Assembly: GCA_963576565.1 (NCBI GenBank)
Contig: OY755047.1
Location: forward strand, 9,518,931-9,582,930
DNA length: 64,000 nucleotides
Direction of reading: 5' to 3'
From: Aspidapion aeneum
Taxonomy: Eukaryota; Arthropoda; Insecta; Coleoptera; Brentidae
The translations under genes were made by a program, and so were the position numbers. A model generated the notes under the pieces. That model saw only the letters and a list, made by a program, of their open reading frames with translations. It searched no databases and was not told the DNA's origin. Of the stretch, positions 29,555 through 41,733 are shown one piece after another. Within the stretch, counting starts at the first letter, position 1. Every line of letters begins with the position of its first letter.

Positions 29555-32241
29555 CTAAAATTAGAAAAGAAACTTCTCAAACAATGCATGTACAACATGT
29601 TTCACACATAGAAATTTAATTCTTTAATGTGGCTCAAAAAATCACCGAAAATGGTATTCCGTAAAAAGAATTGAGATAAAAGTAAATCCAAGTTCTCCAA
29701 CACAAATTTCAAAATGAAAGGTTCTCAATAGTTTGGAAATGTTTTTTTTAAACTTGTCTGAGTTGCGTTTGGTAGCTCATTCCGAAGTAGAGCTTTAGAT
29801 AGATCAAATATGGGTTGAAATATTTGAAGAAAATATGTTTACGCGAACTTGACGGGGCACTATCGTGTCCCCAGATTACGAGAGAATCCCCATCTGGCCT
29901 GTTATCTTCATAGAACAATAAAAACTTCCAATTCAGATATTAAAATGACATCTTGTGGTAAATAATACAGACCACTATGAATGTCTAGGGAGCATATAAT
30001 CAACCCAGTGGACAACAGTCTATTTGCGTCAGATTTGATACTCAAAGGAAATGGCTCTGTAAGATTGTGTGGAGACTATAAAAGGATGAACAATGCTCTA
30101 AAGCGATGTAAAATATAATGACTTACTTTACATGGTTTTCATTGGGGTGTAGTACATTTCTCAGTCTGAATTCATGATAGATACACATCAAAATATGTTT
30201 TTGTTCCATTGGCAGGAACGGAATGTAATGGTCTATTAGGTCTCCTTTTAAAATGTCTCCTTTGAAAAATCCACCTACAAAGGATACATTCAACCCGGTA
30301 GGTAGGTATAGACTAAAACATTTATCCTTTCATAATCAAAGCTTATCTCGCCCTTTTCGCCCATGAAGAACAGATCACCGTTAACTTAAATTACAAATTT
30401 TGCCGCGTTTGAAAAAAAATGGGTGCAGTTTCTAATTTTAAAAATCGATTAAAAATATGGATTTTATGTAATTATGCATTAAATTTCCCTTGCAGTATCT
30501 TGAACCTCCCAAAAGTGCCACCCTGTACTTATAGATTTATTTTACCTTTTGCATTAAAAGCTCCTTTTTTTATGTAATCATCAAAATCACTTAATTTGAG
30601 GTTTTCTCGTATGTGACCTTTTTGAAACAAATCGTAATAGTGATCGTTGATGAGCTCTGCTCCCGTGTTGGAAAGAAATATAAAAACTGCTTTTCTAAAA
30701 TCTACAAATGAAGAAAAATATTAATGATTTCACTAAAATTTTGATCAAAATCTCAAAAAAATATTTTAAAAAATACCTACCAACACCATCCACATCACTT
30801 CTATGGTCTATCATGGGTTTGATGGCATCGAGGACTTCTGGAATCATCTTGTCAACTTCATCAAAGATAAAAAGTCGTTCTGGACAACTTGATATGTTTG
30901 ATTTCAACCAGGAGACCAAATTTTCCTAAAATGTGTCTTTTTATTCAACTGGCCACCATTCCTGTTTAAAAATAATATGGTAATCCTTATAACATAATAT
31001 TTTAGAAAATATGTGACAATAGACTGCTTTAGTAATTATCTCCTCAATCCTTGGTAAAGGATATTTTACATCCCTCAGTGCTTTGTTTACGATTTTTTAT
31101 AGTCACACCACAATCATATAGCCCCATCTTCTTTGAGTACTGGCACCAATGCCGACGCGCAAAGACTGTTTTCCACTGGCTTGATTATGTCGCACTTGCT
31201 CTAGTTTATGTCAAAATTGGAACACAACACAAAACTTTGACATTTACTTTATTCTAATCTATGATGCTCATACAAGACAAAACCAAAATTAATCCAAGAA
31301 AAGGAGTATAGATATAACTGAGATATGACTAGAATATCTTCTATTTATATTAGTTAGGAACATTTTTGGAATATTAATGTTCTCTTTGGGAAGGATTATG
31401 TACCATATGTGACTAAAATATACCTTAAATTTACATTATTTTGAGAATTTTCCTAAAATATGAATTTTTCCACCTGTGCTTACTAAAAGATGAAGACATT
31501 TTAAGGATTACCACACAATTAAATCACCTTCTGAGTAGGTAGGTAATACTTCAGAAAATTTGCACTGATAACTTTATTGAGTGGATACCTCTAAAACTTA
31601 CCTTATACTGCTTAGTTTTTGCTTCTTCAGCAAAATGCCACCTGCCAATAAAATGATGAACATATTTGCTATTGATGCCCGCTCTATAAATGCTGTTCGC
31701 TATAAAATTGGAAACATAATTCTTCCCCCCACCTGTCCATCCATGAAAACTTAATGTAAGGGCTTTTGTAGGGGGATGGAGGGGGTTGAAGTGTGCAGCT
31801 AATGTGTCCACCACATTATGGATTAAAGGTTGACCATATACATTCTGACGGAGATCCAAAATTAGTTCTAAAAAAACAGTTTTATTTATTTATACCTATT
31901 ACTAAAAGAAGAGAGAACTTTGCCTTCATATTTTTTGATAAACCCTGTTTATGACTAAAAAAATTTGATATCTCAACAATAATTTTTTTTTCACACACAA
32001 AATATCTTGGAGGTATAGGTGCTGGGCAGCTTTTTTAAATTTCATCTTGAATCTGATTATATTTAAACTTACTCCCTTTATCGAACTTGATCCAATCTTG
32101 GTTACAACATTCATTGATGTAACAGTAAGGGTTAACACTATGCATTTTTGGCATTTTAGGCCAGGACCACCCTGTGGCTTTATTTATATTCACCACTAAA
32201 AAATACACTGATAGAGAGGATATAAAAAATGAGAATTTCAT
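29416..32241 (-). CDS. Torsin: Torsin-family AAA+ ATPase, six exons, 340 aa (exons 32241-32073, 31867-31602, 30925-30781, 30701-30546, 30274-30127, 29554-29416)
   Basis: Torsins are AAA+ ATPases of the endoplasmic reticulum and nuclear envelope lumen, switched on by LAP1/LULL1-type partners. Seen: an N-terminal hydrophobic segment (~residues 1-22, signal peptide), a cysteine pair in YINECC, YGQPL at 67-71, the torsin-type Walker A GWTGGGKN (Lys105, Asn106), Walker B FIFDEVDKM (Asp167-Glu168), sensor 1 FLSNTG (Asn205), LIDHYIPFLPMEQKH, and the C-terminal sensor 2 GCK (315-317). These positions match human TOR1A within a few residues. All five introns are GT-AG with matching phases, and the 1023-nt frame ends in TAA. 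The Asn after the Walker Lys is a family hallmark; the third Gly (GGG for the usual GTG) is unusual. The gene looks complete and functional. Confidence 0.93.
30127..30274 (-). CDS. Torsin: Torsin exon 5
   Basis: Acceptor TTTGTAG|GT, donor GTAAA|GTAAGT, phase 2. Contains the torsin block LIDHYIPFLPMEQKH. Confidence 0.9.
30546..30701 (-). CDS. Torsin: Torsin exon 4 (sensor 1)
   Basis: Acceptor TTTGTAG|AT, donor AAAAG|GTAAAA, phase 1. Contains RKAVFIFLSNTGAE. Confidence 0.9.
30781..30925 (-). CDS. Torsin: Torsin exon 3 (Walker B)
   Basis: Acceptor ATTTTAG|GAA, donor GTTG|GTAGGT, phase 1. Contains LFIFDEVDKM and DAIKPMIDH. Confidence 0.93.
31602..31867 (-). CDS. Torsin: Torsin exon 2 (Walker A)
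   Basis: Acceptor TTTTTTTAG|AA, donor AAG|GTAAGT, phase 0. Contains FHGWTGGGKNYVSNFI. Confidence 0.93.
32073..32241 (-). CDS. Torsin: Torsin exon 1 (signal peptide)
   Basis: Begins MKFSFFISSLSVYFLVV and ends at GGGA|GTAAGT, phase 1. Carries the lumenal targeting segment and the conserved Cys pair. Confidence 0.88.
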
Positions 32242-32568
32242 TGTGATTTTTGAGTTTTGGATTGTGACAACACTGTTTCCTAAGGTGGATTTGATAACTG
32301 AAGATTAAGGAACTTAATAGGAGTCTATAAACTGTTTGATATTTAAAATTTGGGGGAAAAACTGGAAAAAACCAAATAACAAAAAAATAGAGTTACAAAA
32401 TCAAAAAGTAGGGTTAAGTTTTGGTTAGGTACACTTGTTGACGGATAGATGTCGCCCAGAAATGTGTACCGTTAGGGTCACTGCATCACGAAGACGTATG
32501 CAGTGATACTAGGTACCTTCCATAGCTTAATTAATTAACGCAGACCGAACCGCAGCTTTTTTTTTAGT

Positions 32569-32646
32569 GGTACCTTCAATGATTACACAACTCCTGTGTC
32601 ATAAACTATATATTATACTAGTTTCTGCCTGTGTAATCATTGGTAC
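32569..32646. repeat. Short inverted repeat
   Basis: GGTACCTTCAATGATTACAC mirrors GTGTAATCATTGGTACC 40 bp further on. It lies between the torsin start and the tRNA. Probably a MITE relic; a regulatory hairpin cannot be excluded. Confidence 0.45.
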
Positions 32647-32784
32647 CCCAAAGAAAAGTCACTGTAAACGTGCTAAATGCTTATTAAAATAAACTGGAAG
32701 AAGGTGGATGAAGTTAAAAAAAAGATTTCTAAAAAATCTGATAAAATTATCCTTAATATTGTTTTTAAATAATAAAAAAAAGTT

Positions 32785-32867
32785 TGTCAGAAGTCGGATT
32801 CGAACCCACGCCCACAGAGTGGACTGCGACCTGAACGCAGCGCCTTAGACCGCTCGGCCATCCTGAC
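32785..32867 (-). tRNA. tRNA-Leu (anticodon CAG)
   Basis: Read on the minus strand, GTCAGGA pairs with TTCTGAC in a 7-bp acceptor stem (one G-T), with discriminator A. The A box is TGGCCGAGCGG and the B box GGTTCGAATCC. The anticodon arm is CTGCG-TTCAGGT-CGCAG with anticodon CAG, and a long variable arm marks a class II tRNA. No intron. A T8 run at 32774-32781 on the transcribed sense gives a pol III terminator. Confidence 0.97.
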
Positions 32868-33470
32868 CATGTAGAAAGTTTGTAATAGGTGTTTTATAAA
32901 CCAAAAGTTTCACTAGCCGTAGCCAGATTAGAGGTCGATTCTCGAGAAATATTGGCCCTTTATTTGACGTCAAGTATTTTATGTTTGGGGTACAAAGTTG
33001 AGAGAAAAACAAAAAAAAATCTAAAAGTCTATTACTGGCACTCATAAAACAGAAATAAGAACATACTTATTATCGCTACCTATTTTGACTTGTCTTTCCA
33101 AAGATTATCAGAATTTCCCAAGAATCGCTCCCCTTGTAAACGTCACCATTACGTCAGACGTAAAAAGTAAGGTTAAGATTAAACGTCAGATTTTTGACAG
33201 CGACAGCTCCGTTCCGCTTGGGTTTTCACAATTTTCTGAAAAAAAGTGTATTTTTCGTGGTTTTTCTTCAAATAATAAACAAACCAAGTAGTCCATTATA
33301 AAATTTTGTGTTTTTTTATCCCATGTAACCATTGGTAAGACAATATAACATGTAGTTTTTGATAAAAACCGGGTTGTCCTCATTAAAAATTACCACACCC
33401 TATCATAATGATTAATGTCCATTCCATTCATTAATAGATGTGCTAGTAGACCAAGTGGCCCAAAAATTAG
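32868..33470. other. Intergenic, nothing recognised
   Basis: Open frames here are short and without motifs or paired splice sites. Confidence 0.4.
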
Positions 33471-36042
33471 CTTGTCTAACGAACTGTCACGATCAGCTGT
33501 TTTTCGATCCAAGATGGTCGCCATGGGACAGACAAAGCGTTTTCCCATAAGCCGCAATGTTAACAAAAACGTAATTTTTAAAAAAAGTGAAACGATTTAA
33601 CTTACAACAAAGATGCTGTTTTAAGTATTGAACCTTTGTACACATGGGAAAAATGCGTTTTTCTTAAAAAAAATCAATTGAAGCCAGTAAATCTCAAATA
33701 AAAGGGACCATGTTTTGTTCAAAAGTCAGGTTATGTTTTTATTTACTTTTGTTTTTTTTTACTTTTTTTCCAGTTTTTTACTCAGTTTGAATCATTATTA
33801 TTAGTTTCTGTGCTGTTATGAATTGTGGCAGCTGGGGAGAGCTTGATAATGTTAGTTTTGATGGAATGCCAAGTATTTTGACCTTAAAAAATCATCTTGA
33901 TTTAAATGAACTAGGTATCAGCTCAAAGAAGGGAAAAGAAAGTGGATAAGTGCTCTATTACCTGACTTAACAGAGGATAAATTGAAATATTCGAAAGTTT
34001 TTTGTCAGGTTTGTTTTGGATAAATGTGCAACTGCCATTTTGGCAACATTTTCTATATATATCTTTTTTTGTGCTTGAGTGGACCTTTTGCAGAAGTGTA
34101 ACATAGAATTGTGTTAAACTGTAAGAAATATTTCACTATGATTTTTTTACTATTCTAGGCAAGCAACTTTCAAAACTAGAATACAGCAATGATCATGACT
34201 GGGCCTCTCCTGAATGGATTATTGTTTCAAAACGGTTGAAAAATTTTAAAAATGATGGTTGAAAAAAGGGTCCCGAGAAGAAAGAAAAGGAAAACATTAT
34301 GAGGTTAAAGTGTGAATAATGAGCTGAACCAAATTTGTACACCATCCTACAGAACCTTAAATAAACTTTTGGTAGTGTAGCGTCCTGTATAGTGTCAAGT
34401 GAAGTCCTGTATCATCAAAGTTTCTTTTTCTTTAATAAATATTTATTTTACAGACCTCAAAACAGTTTAGAATAAACTGGTGAGTTTGACAGTCTCCCTA
34501 ACTCAAACCTCTTTTTATCTTAAACTATTTTGGTGCAAATTTTCCTTTATTTCCATGCTTTTTGACACCTAAAACTTGTACACCATAAAATTTGTATAGT
34601 ATCTGACTGGACCTACTACAAGTCCTGTTGTGAAATTTCTCCGGTAATGTACTGAGCTTATTACCAAAAAAAAATTTTTTGGCATCATTAATAATAGATG
34701 GATAAAAAAGTAATCTTTGTTGACTTTGATGACCACAAGAAAAACAAATAAGTTCTCTCAGATATTTTTTTCAATTTCTCTCAAAAAAATTTGGGTTCTA
34801 ATACTCCTAATGGGTCATATGCTGTTACGCCCAATTGTAGAGTAGAGTATATGTTTATTTGCATAAACTTTTAGATACATAATTGAGCAAATATTGTTAC
34901 AACAGTACAGTAATAAAAGTAATAGTAACAGTAGTAATACAACAGCGAATATTGTACTGTTGTAAAATTTGAACAGTACTTACTGTTGTGAGCTGATGAA
35001 TTTGACCGTACTTAAGCCCTATGTATTATAGTTCATGGAAAATCATATGGTGATGTATGGTGTGTGAGGCCAATGACAAGAAAAAACTGTATTTTAATTT
35101 TGCAAGTTTTTTTTTTTATATAATGTTTACTTATATTTTTTTAAATAAACATATTTTCTAAAGTACTTATTAGAAGTTTGCTTGACCAACCTTGGTTGGA
35201 ACTTATATGTGCATATTGATCTGTTGGACTGACCTACCTATATGTTGTGCCTCTTTTTCATTTTACTACTGGAGGGTTAAAACAATTAAACCATGGATCA
35301 CCTTTGTTAAGGTGATCCGTGATTAAACTTTGTCTAAACCTAAAAATCATAGTGAAATATTTTTCACAGTTTAATGCTATAGAAGGCCTATTACTTAGCA
35401 AAAGGTTTAGTCAAGTACAACAAAAGATCCTAATAGAAAACCTGAATCTGATGAGAAAAGTTTAGTCTATTTCAATTTCGTCTCTGTTAAGTGAGCCTTG
35501 AAGTGAGCTCTTTGAATAGAACTACTTTCCCCTACCTTGGGCTGATAGTTCATTGATTCATTGGTCAAAAAACTTCAAAAACCTTTGGGGGGCCCCAGAG
35601 GTCTCATTATGTACTTTATGCTATTTTTTCTGTTTACTCATGAAATATATGGAAAATATCTAAAAAAATATGTGGTTTGGGGGGTCCGGCCCCCTAGCCC
35701 CCCGCCCCCTTGGTGCGCCCATGTAGTAATTCAAAATAAGTGAAAAAACTAGAAAAACAGTTAAAAAAAAAACAAAATAAACAAAAACATAACCTACTTT
35801 TTTGAAGAAAACATGGTCCCTTTTATTTCAGATTTTCTCGCTTTAGTTTAATATTTTTAAGAAAAACGCATTTTTCCCATATGCACAAAGGATCTATTCT
35901 TAAAACTGATTAATTTTTGAGACTAAAGCTCTTGTCGTTTTTGTAAAATTTACGTTTTTGTTAACATTACGGCTTATGGGAAATCGGTTTGTCTGTCCTA
36001 TGGAAGACATCTTGGATTTGATCATATGTTTTGTTAGACAGC
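33471..36042. mobile_element. 2.57 kb element with ~290-bp terminal inverted repeats
   Basis: 33471-33765 and 35757-36042 are imperfect reverse complements along their length (shared blocks GTCTAAC, TCCAAGATG, GGACAGACAAA, CCCATAAGCCG, AATGTTAACAAAAACG, GGGAAAAATGCGTTTTTCTTAA, AAAAGGGACCATGTTTT). The interior holds exon-like debris (KWISALLPDLTEDKLKYSK near 33940) in broken frames and a LINE 3' fragment. No target duplication was found. Superfamily unknown. Confidence 0.7.
34837..34980 (-). mobile_element. 3'-end fragment of the LINE family seen at 3184-6482
   Basis: GTAGAGTAGAGTA followed by TTTATTTGCA...CATAATTGAGCAAATA matches the 3' end and CTCTA tail of the nested LINE in the same orientation. 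Only the 3' UTR is left. It sits inside the long-TIR element. Confidence 0.65.
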
Positions 36043-36238
36043 CCTATGGCCTATAAAACATTTCTTAGGAAATTAAGTTCTAATTTTTTTAAAATGAAGC
36101 AGGTATATCAATGAACCTGGCTGAGGGTCTATTCAAGGCAGGCAAATGTATCAATATTGAAGACACAAAGCAGCAACTATAACAAGCACCTATCCTTGAT
36201 AGTGCCTTTAGGGCTGGTTTATGGTCGGTTCAGCCTCA

Positions 36239-36659
36239 TAAATTACATTAGATTAAATTAAATTAACTTATGTTAATTTACCCCAAGCCAAATTACAGTC
36301 GAACCTCTATAACTCAAAGGGACAACCAAAACAGTTCAAGTTATGGAGAGTTTGAGTTATAGAAATTCAAGTTAAAAAGGTTAAAATCAATATTAAAACT
36401 GCAGGGACCACTTAAAAGGTTCAAGTTATAGAGAGGTTCGAGTTAGAGATGTTTGACTGTAGACTAACTTAAGAGGACATTTTCTCGATTTTTACAGTTT
36501 TTCTGAAGTTTTTCACTTGTATTTTCTGTAAACATCTTATTTTATTCCTTTAGGAACCTTCCTAAGTAAAAAAACATCACTTTTTTCACAAAAAATCTCT
36601 TAAGTTAGTCTAATTTGGCTTAGGGTAAGTTAATTTAATTTAATCCAATGTAATTTACT
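36239..36659. mobile_element. Inverted-repeat MITE, itself invaded by a second MITE
   Basis: Arms TAAATTACATTAGATTAAAT... and its reverse complement at 36597-36659 share CCAAATTAGACTAACTTAAG. In the left arm this block is split at its TA by the element 36296-36459. Confidence 0.8.
36296..36459. mobile_element. pogo/Tigger-type MITE, copy 1 (164 bp)
   Basis: Ends CAGTCGAACCTCTATAACTC and its degenerate reverse complement ...GACTG, flanked by TA on both sides. Two siblings lie at 39956 and 53536. CAGT-starting TIRs with TA duplication suit the pogo/Tigger branch of Tc1/mariner. Confidence 0.85.
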
Positions 36660-36888
36660 ATTACTATTCAGTCGATAGGGGCTGAGGTGAGACCTATAAG
36701 GCCAGTTTTGCCCTGTTGTATTGTATTTTGTATTCGAAAGTGGTGGCAGGCCCTACTGGACCTCCATGAACTGTGACCACAAATTTATCTATTGTGCCCA
36801 TGTACCTACATACTCAGTTTGACTAAAGTGGCATATTTTTTTTCCACTCAGAACATAAAAAAAAACTCTGCAGATTACAAGAAAATGG

Positions 36889-36892
<4 letters not shown>

Positions 36893-36921
<29 letters not shown>
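36893..36921. repeat. (TA)n microsatellite
   Basis: Uninterrupted ATATAT run of about 29 bp. Confidence 0.9.
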
Positions 36922-36922
<1 letters not shown>

Positions 36923-37373
36923 TATATAAAAAAATACTCCCTCTGTACCACTCTGCCATACCACAGTAATTATCTTGAGAAGATTGTTACTGCAGTGGTG
37001 GTATAGCAGTAATGGGGTCAATAGTTTTTGTCAAGACATACTCAGATTTTTAGTTAAATATCAACCCTAGGAAAGATTGTCAATCACTAGGATGACATTT
37101 TATATCTAGATAATATATCTACACAATTATTATGGACTGTTTCTGAATAGTGTTCCATTATTTTTCTTTTAAATTATTTCTCCCATGTCCCATAAAATAT
37201 CCCTCAGTGAATTGTAACCCTCCTTTCAGTCAGTTTCACTTTTTGCTTAAAGTATCACTTTAGTCCCTAGGTTTATAATGTACTAATTTACTCTTATGAC
37301 AGGCATATACTGAGGGATACTGATAAATGTGTTTATTTTACTAAAAGAATATTGCAAAATGTTAGTTTTAGTG

Positions 37374-39716
37374 ACCTCCATAAACCTAGCAAGCCCACCT
37401 CAATAAAAATTTAAAAAATGTATTCCAGAATTATGTGCTTTTTATGTGCTAATTTCGTCCACTTTTTAAAATTTTTGTGCTCCTTTGGTTTCCACGGAAA
37501 TTTAAAAAAATGATTGGCGTGCTAGCTTTATATAAAGCTAGCAAGCCCATACAGAAATAATCAATATTTTTATAATATTTATATGCGAAAATTAAGTGCT
37601 TTTTATGTGCTCCCGTTTGCTAAAAACAAAATTCCATTTATCAAGTTTGTAACCTTTTTTTTTAAAGAAAATGTGTAGGCTGGCTAGGTTTATATAAACC
37701 TAGCAAGCCCACCTCAATAAAAATAAATAAAATACATTCCAGAATTATGTGCTCTTTATGTGCTAATTTCGTCCACTTTTTAAAATTTTTGTGCTCCTTT
37801 GGTTTCCACGGAAATTTAAAAAAATGATTGGCGTGCTAGCTTTATATAAAGCTAGCAAGCCCATACAGAAATAATCAATATTTTTATAATATTTATATGC
37901 GAAAATTAAGTGCTTTTTATGTGCTCCCGTTTGCTAAAAACAAAATTTCATTTATCAAGTTTTTAAGCTTTTTTTTAGAAAAAATGTGTGGGCTGGCTAG
38001 GTTTATATAAACCTAGCAAGCCCATACAGAAATAATCAATATTTTTATAATATTTATATGCGAAAATTAAGTGCTTTTTATGTGCTCCCGTTTGCTAAAA
38101 ACAAAATTTCATTTATCAAGTTTTTAAGCTTTTTTTTTTTAAAAATGTGTGGGCTGGCTAGGTTTATATAAACCTAAGCCCTTAATTTTCGCATATAAAT
38201 AATATAAAAATATTGATTATTTCTGTATGGGCTTGCTAGCTTTATATAAAGCTAGCACGCCAATCATTTTTTTAAATTTCCGTGGAAACCAAAGGAGCAC
38301 AAAAATTTTAAAAAGTGGACGAAATTAGCACATAAAGAGCACATAATTCTGGAATAAATTTTTTAAATTTTTATTGAGGTGGGCATAAAAATATTTATAA
38401 TTTTTGCATTGGCTTGCTAGCTTTATATAAAGCTAGCACGTCAATCATTTTTTTAAATTTCCGTGGAAACCAAAGAAGCGCAAAAATTTTTAAAAGTGGA
38501 CTAAATTAGCACATAAAGAGCACATAATTCTGGAATGTATTTTATTTATTTTTATTGAGGTGGGCTTGCTAGGTTTATATAAACCTAGCCAGCCCACACA
38601 TTTTTTTGAAAAAAAAGCTTAAAAACTTGATAAATGAAATTTTGTTTTTAGCAAACGGGAGCACATAAAAAGCACTTAATTTTCGCATATAAATATTATA
38701 AAAATATTGATTATATCTGTATGGGCTGCTAGGTTTATATAAACCTAGCCAGCCCACACATTTTTTTTAAAAAAAACCTTAAAAACTTGATAAATGAAAT
38801 TTTGTTTTTAGCAAACGGGAGCACATAAAAAGCACTTAATTTTCGCAAATAAATATTATAAAAATATTGATTATTTCTGTATGGGCTTGCTAGCTTTATA
38901 TAAAGCTAGCACGCCAATCATTTTTTTAAATTTCCGTGGAAACCAAAGGAGCACAAAAATTTTAAAAAGTGGACGAAATTAGCACATAAAGAGCACATAA
39001 TTCTGGAATAAATTTTTTAAATTTTTATTGAGGTGGGCATAAAAATATTTATAATTTTTGCATTGGCTTGCTAGCTTTATATAAAGCTAGCACGTCAATC
39101 ATTTTTTTAAATTTCCGTGGAAACCAAAGAAGCACAAAAATTTTAAAAAGTGGACGAAATTAGCACATAAAGAGCACATAATTCTGGAATGTATTTTATT
39201 TATTTTTATTGAGGTGGGCTTGCTAGGTTTATATAAACCTAGCCAGCCCACACATTTTTTTTTTTAAAAAAAGCTTAACAACTTGATAAATGAAATTTTG
39301 TTTTTTTGCAAACGGGAGCACATAAAAAGCACTTAATTTTCGCATATAAATATTATAAAAATATTGATTATTTCTGTATGGGCTTGCTAGCTTTATATAA
39401 ACCTAGCCAGCCCACACATTTTTTTTTAAAAAAAAGCTTAAAAACTTGATAAATGAAATTTTGTTTTTAGCAAACGGGAGCACATAAAAAGCACTTAATT
39501 TTCGCATATAAATATTATAAAAATATTGATTATTTCTGTATGGGCTTGCTAGCTTTATATAAAGCTAGCACGCCAATCATTTTTTTAAATTTCCGTGGAA
39601 ACCAAAGGAGCACAAAAATTTTTAAAAGTGGACGAAATTAGCACATAAAAAGCACATAATTCTGGAATACATTTTTTAAATTTTTATTGAGGTGGGCTTG
39701 CTAGGTTTATGGAGGT
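37374..39716. mobile_element. Foldback-type element, 2343 bp, with 14 regularly spaced palindromes
   Basis: Ends ACCTCCATAAACCTAGC and GCTAGGTTTATGGAGGT are perfect inverted repeats. A 9-bp duplication GTTTTAGTG flanks them (37365-37373 and 39717-39725). The left third is in one orientation and the remainder inverted, switching near 38180. Units are bounded by 22-bp palindromes of two types, GCTAGCTTTATATAAAGCTAGC-like and GCTAGGTTTATATAAACCTAGC-like, starting at 37521, 37683, 37835, 37996, 38157, 38235, 38416, 38568, 38728, 38889, 39070, 39222, 39386 and 39548. No coding. Known: 9-bp duplications fit Foldback and Mutator-like elements. Confidence 0.9.
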
Positions 39717-39955
39717 GTTTTAGTGACAATGTACAATGGACAAACTCAATGCTTAATTTTTGTATCTCTATCTTTTTTTTGCCTCCATAGTGTAGTAGAA
39801 TGAATATAGAAAATTAGCCACTAAATTTGTCATTATGTTGCTAGTAGAAAACTGGATATCATTTATTTTTCCTAAAAATTTCATAAAAATCAGTTATCAG
39901 GTATTACACAAATAAATATAATAAATATGTTGCTTATTTTGGCAGTCAATAAGTA

Positions 39956-40123
39956 CAGTCGAACCTCTATAACTCGAACCTGAAGGGACAACCAAAACAG
40001 TTCGAGTTATGGAGAATTCGAGTTATAGAAACTGGAGTTACATAGGTTAAAATACATGTAAAAAGTGCAGGGACCACTTAAAAGGTTCGAGTTATAGAGG
40101 TTCGAGTTAGAGAGGTTCGACTG
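39956..40123. mobile_element. pogo/Tigger-type MITE, copy 2 (168 bp)
   Basis: CAGTCGAACCTCTATAACTC ... GAGAGGTTCGACTG flanked by TA (39954-39955, 40124-40125). Internal block GGGACAACCAAAACAGTTCG shared with copies 1 and 3. Confidence 0.9.
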
Positions 40124-41733
40124 TATATTATAAAACTAGAGACTATGAAGTGGTAATTTTAAAAAAGGTACTTTATTGACAATTTTAAACCATGGGAAAA
40201 AAATATGTTTAGGGATTGGAACTTTTTTTTATTTCTTGTGCTTAAAACTAGGTTTCTACTATTTTATTTTCTAAAAACAAGGACTAAAAAGTACTTTTTT
40301 ATGTGCTAAAGTTACTCAAAATATTCGTATTATTTCTTATTTAAAAAAATTCTTCTTAATAATTGTCTTTCAGTTTCTCTTAGGTCAAATAAATAATAAT
40401 TAATCAGATTAACAAAAATTAGTTTTAATTTAAACAAATACCTACACCTAAAAAGCCTTTAAAAATAATTTGGCCATGACATAACACAGTTAAGAGTGAT
40501 GAACTCATACTGTGTTCATCCAAACAAATACTGTGAGCCACACCCACATGGCCTGGATACAGGTGACCTCAAGAAACTAACTGGCTGACTGCACAATAAA
40601 TGTGTGCTTGTTTATGTAGGGAGAAAAATCAATTTCTATGCAGACATACAGTAGTTGATGGAATAGGTTTTATTTTGGTGTAGGTTTGTTTTTTAGAGAG
40701 TTATGTAGGGCCTAATATATACAGGGTGGATAGAAAAACCTTACTGGGTGGGCCAAAAAAAACTAGACATGTTTTTTTCATTATAGCTTTGGAACTATAC
40801 CATCGATTTTATTGGGACAAACTGTACTTGGTAGAGAATTAATCAGAGTTTGTGCTAAATACATTTTTTTGTCCGCCATTTCAAAATCCAAGATGGTGTA
40901 CGAAATTAAATTGTACCTTACAAAGATGCTCGTTTATTCTTGTGTTGCAAACATGTTTTATTAATTTTTTCAAATGAGTAAAAAAGCTGCATTCTTGCCA
41001 CGCACAAGGTACGGATCAGCAAAATCGGTTCGGTGGTTCTAAAAAAAAAGTTTTTTGTTTCAATCATTGTTTTGATTATTATATGATTGCCTTGCCAATA
41101 ATGTCCGGACAAAAAATACATATAGTCAAAACTCAGATTAATTCTCTGCCAAGTGCAGTTTGTCCCATTAAAATCGATTGTATAGTTCAAAAGTTATAAT
41201 GAAAAAAAATTGTCCGGTATATGAATGTATGTGCCCACCCGGTATATGAATGTATGTGCTAAACCAAGTGCTAAACATCTTAACATTTAAGGTATAAGGT
41301 GTTCAAGATTTTTAAAAAATCTCCTGTTTATATAAAGTTTTTTAAAGGACCAAACCTCCTGGCACCCCTCCCCCTCCTAACATTAAACCACAACATATCG
41401 TTTTTAAATATTTTTGAGAAAAATTACTCAGTAATTTTAATTAACTAAATTTTAAAAATATTTAATTTATTTTTATAGTATGTATGATTATCTAAAATAG
41501 AGTGTCAAAAACAAAATTGATTGCAATTTTTTTTAGCTGTATGGATGATGTCATGGATTTTATAATCTAAAAATACCAACATGTGTTATATTCTAAATAA
41601 ACATCTTAGCAAGTTGTCAATTAGTTTTAATTTTTTTATCTAAACATTGAAGATAAGAGATAAAAGTTTTACAAAAATCGTTAATACATACCTTTGATTT
41701 ATTTGAAAGAAAAAATATATGTTATATTTTCAG
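40124..41733. other. Upstream of alpha-spectrin; one inverted-repeat element, no exon found
   Basis: 40745-41214 is an inverted repeat with ~95-bp arms sharing GGGACAAACTG, AGAGAATTAATC and ATCGATT. Outside it I see no exon. Any untranslated first exon of alpha-spectrin could lie here or further upstream and cannot be recognised by eye. Confidence 0.5.

Noticed and set aside
33818..34310. THAP-domain transposase
   Set aside because: A few residues suggested it, but the cysteine/histidine pattern cannot be found and the frame is broken.
37521..39569. CRISPR-like array (regular palindromic repeats)
   Set aside because: Spacers are themselves repeated, the array is inverted about its centre and has transposon ends with a target duplication; the genome is eukaryotic.
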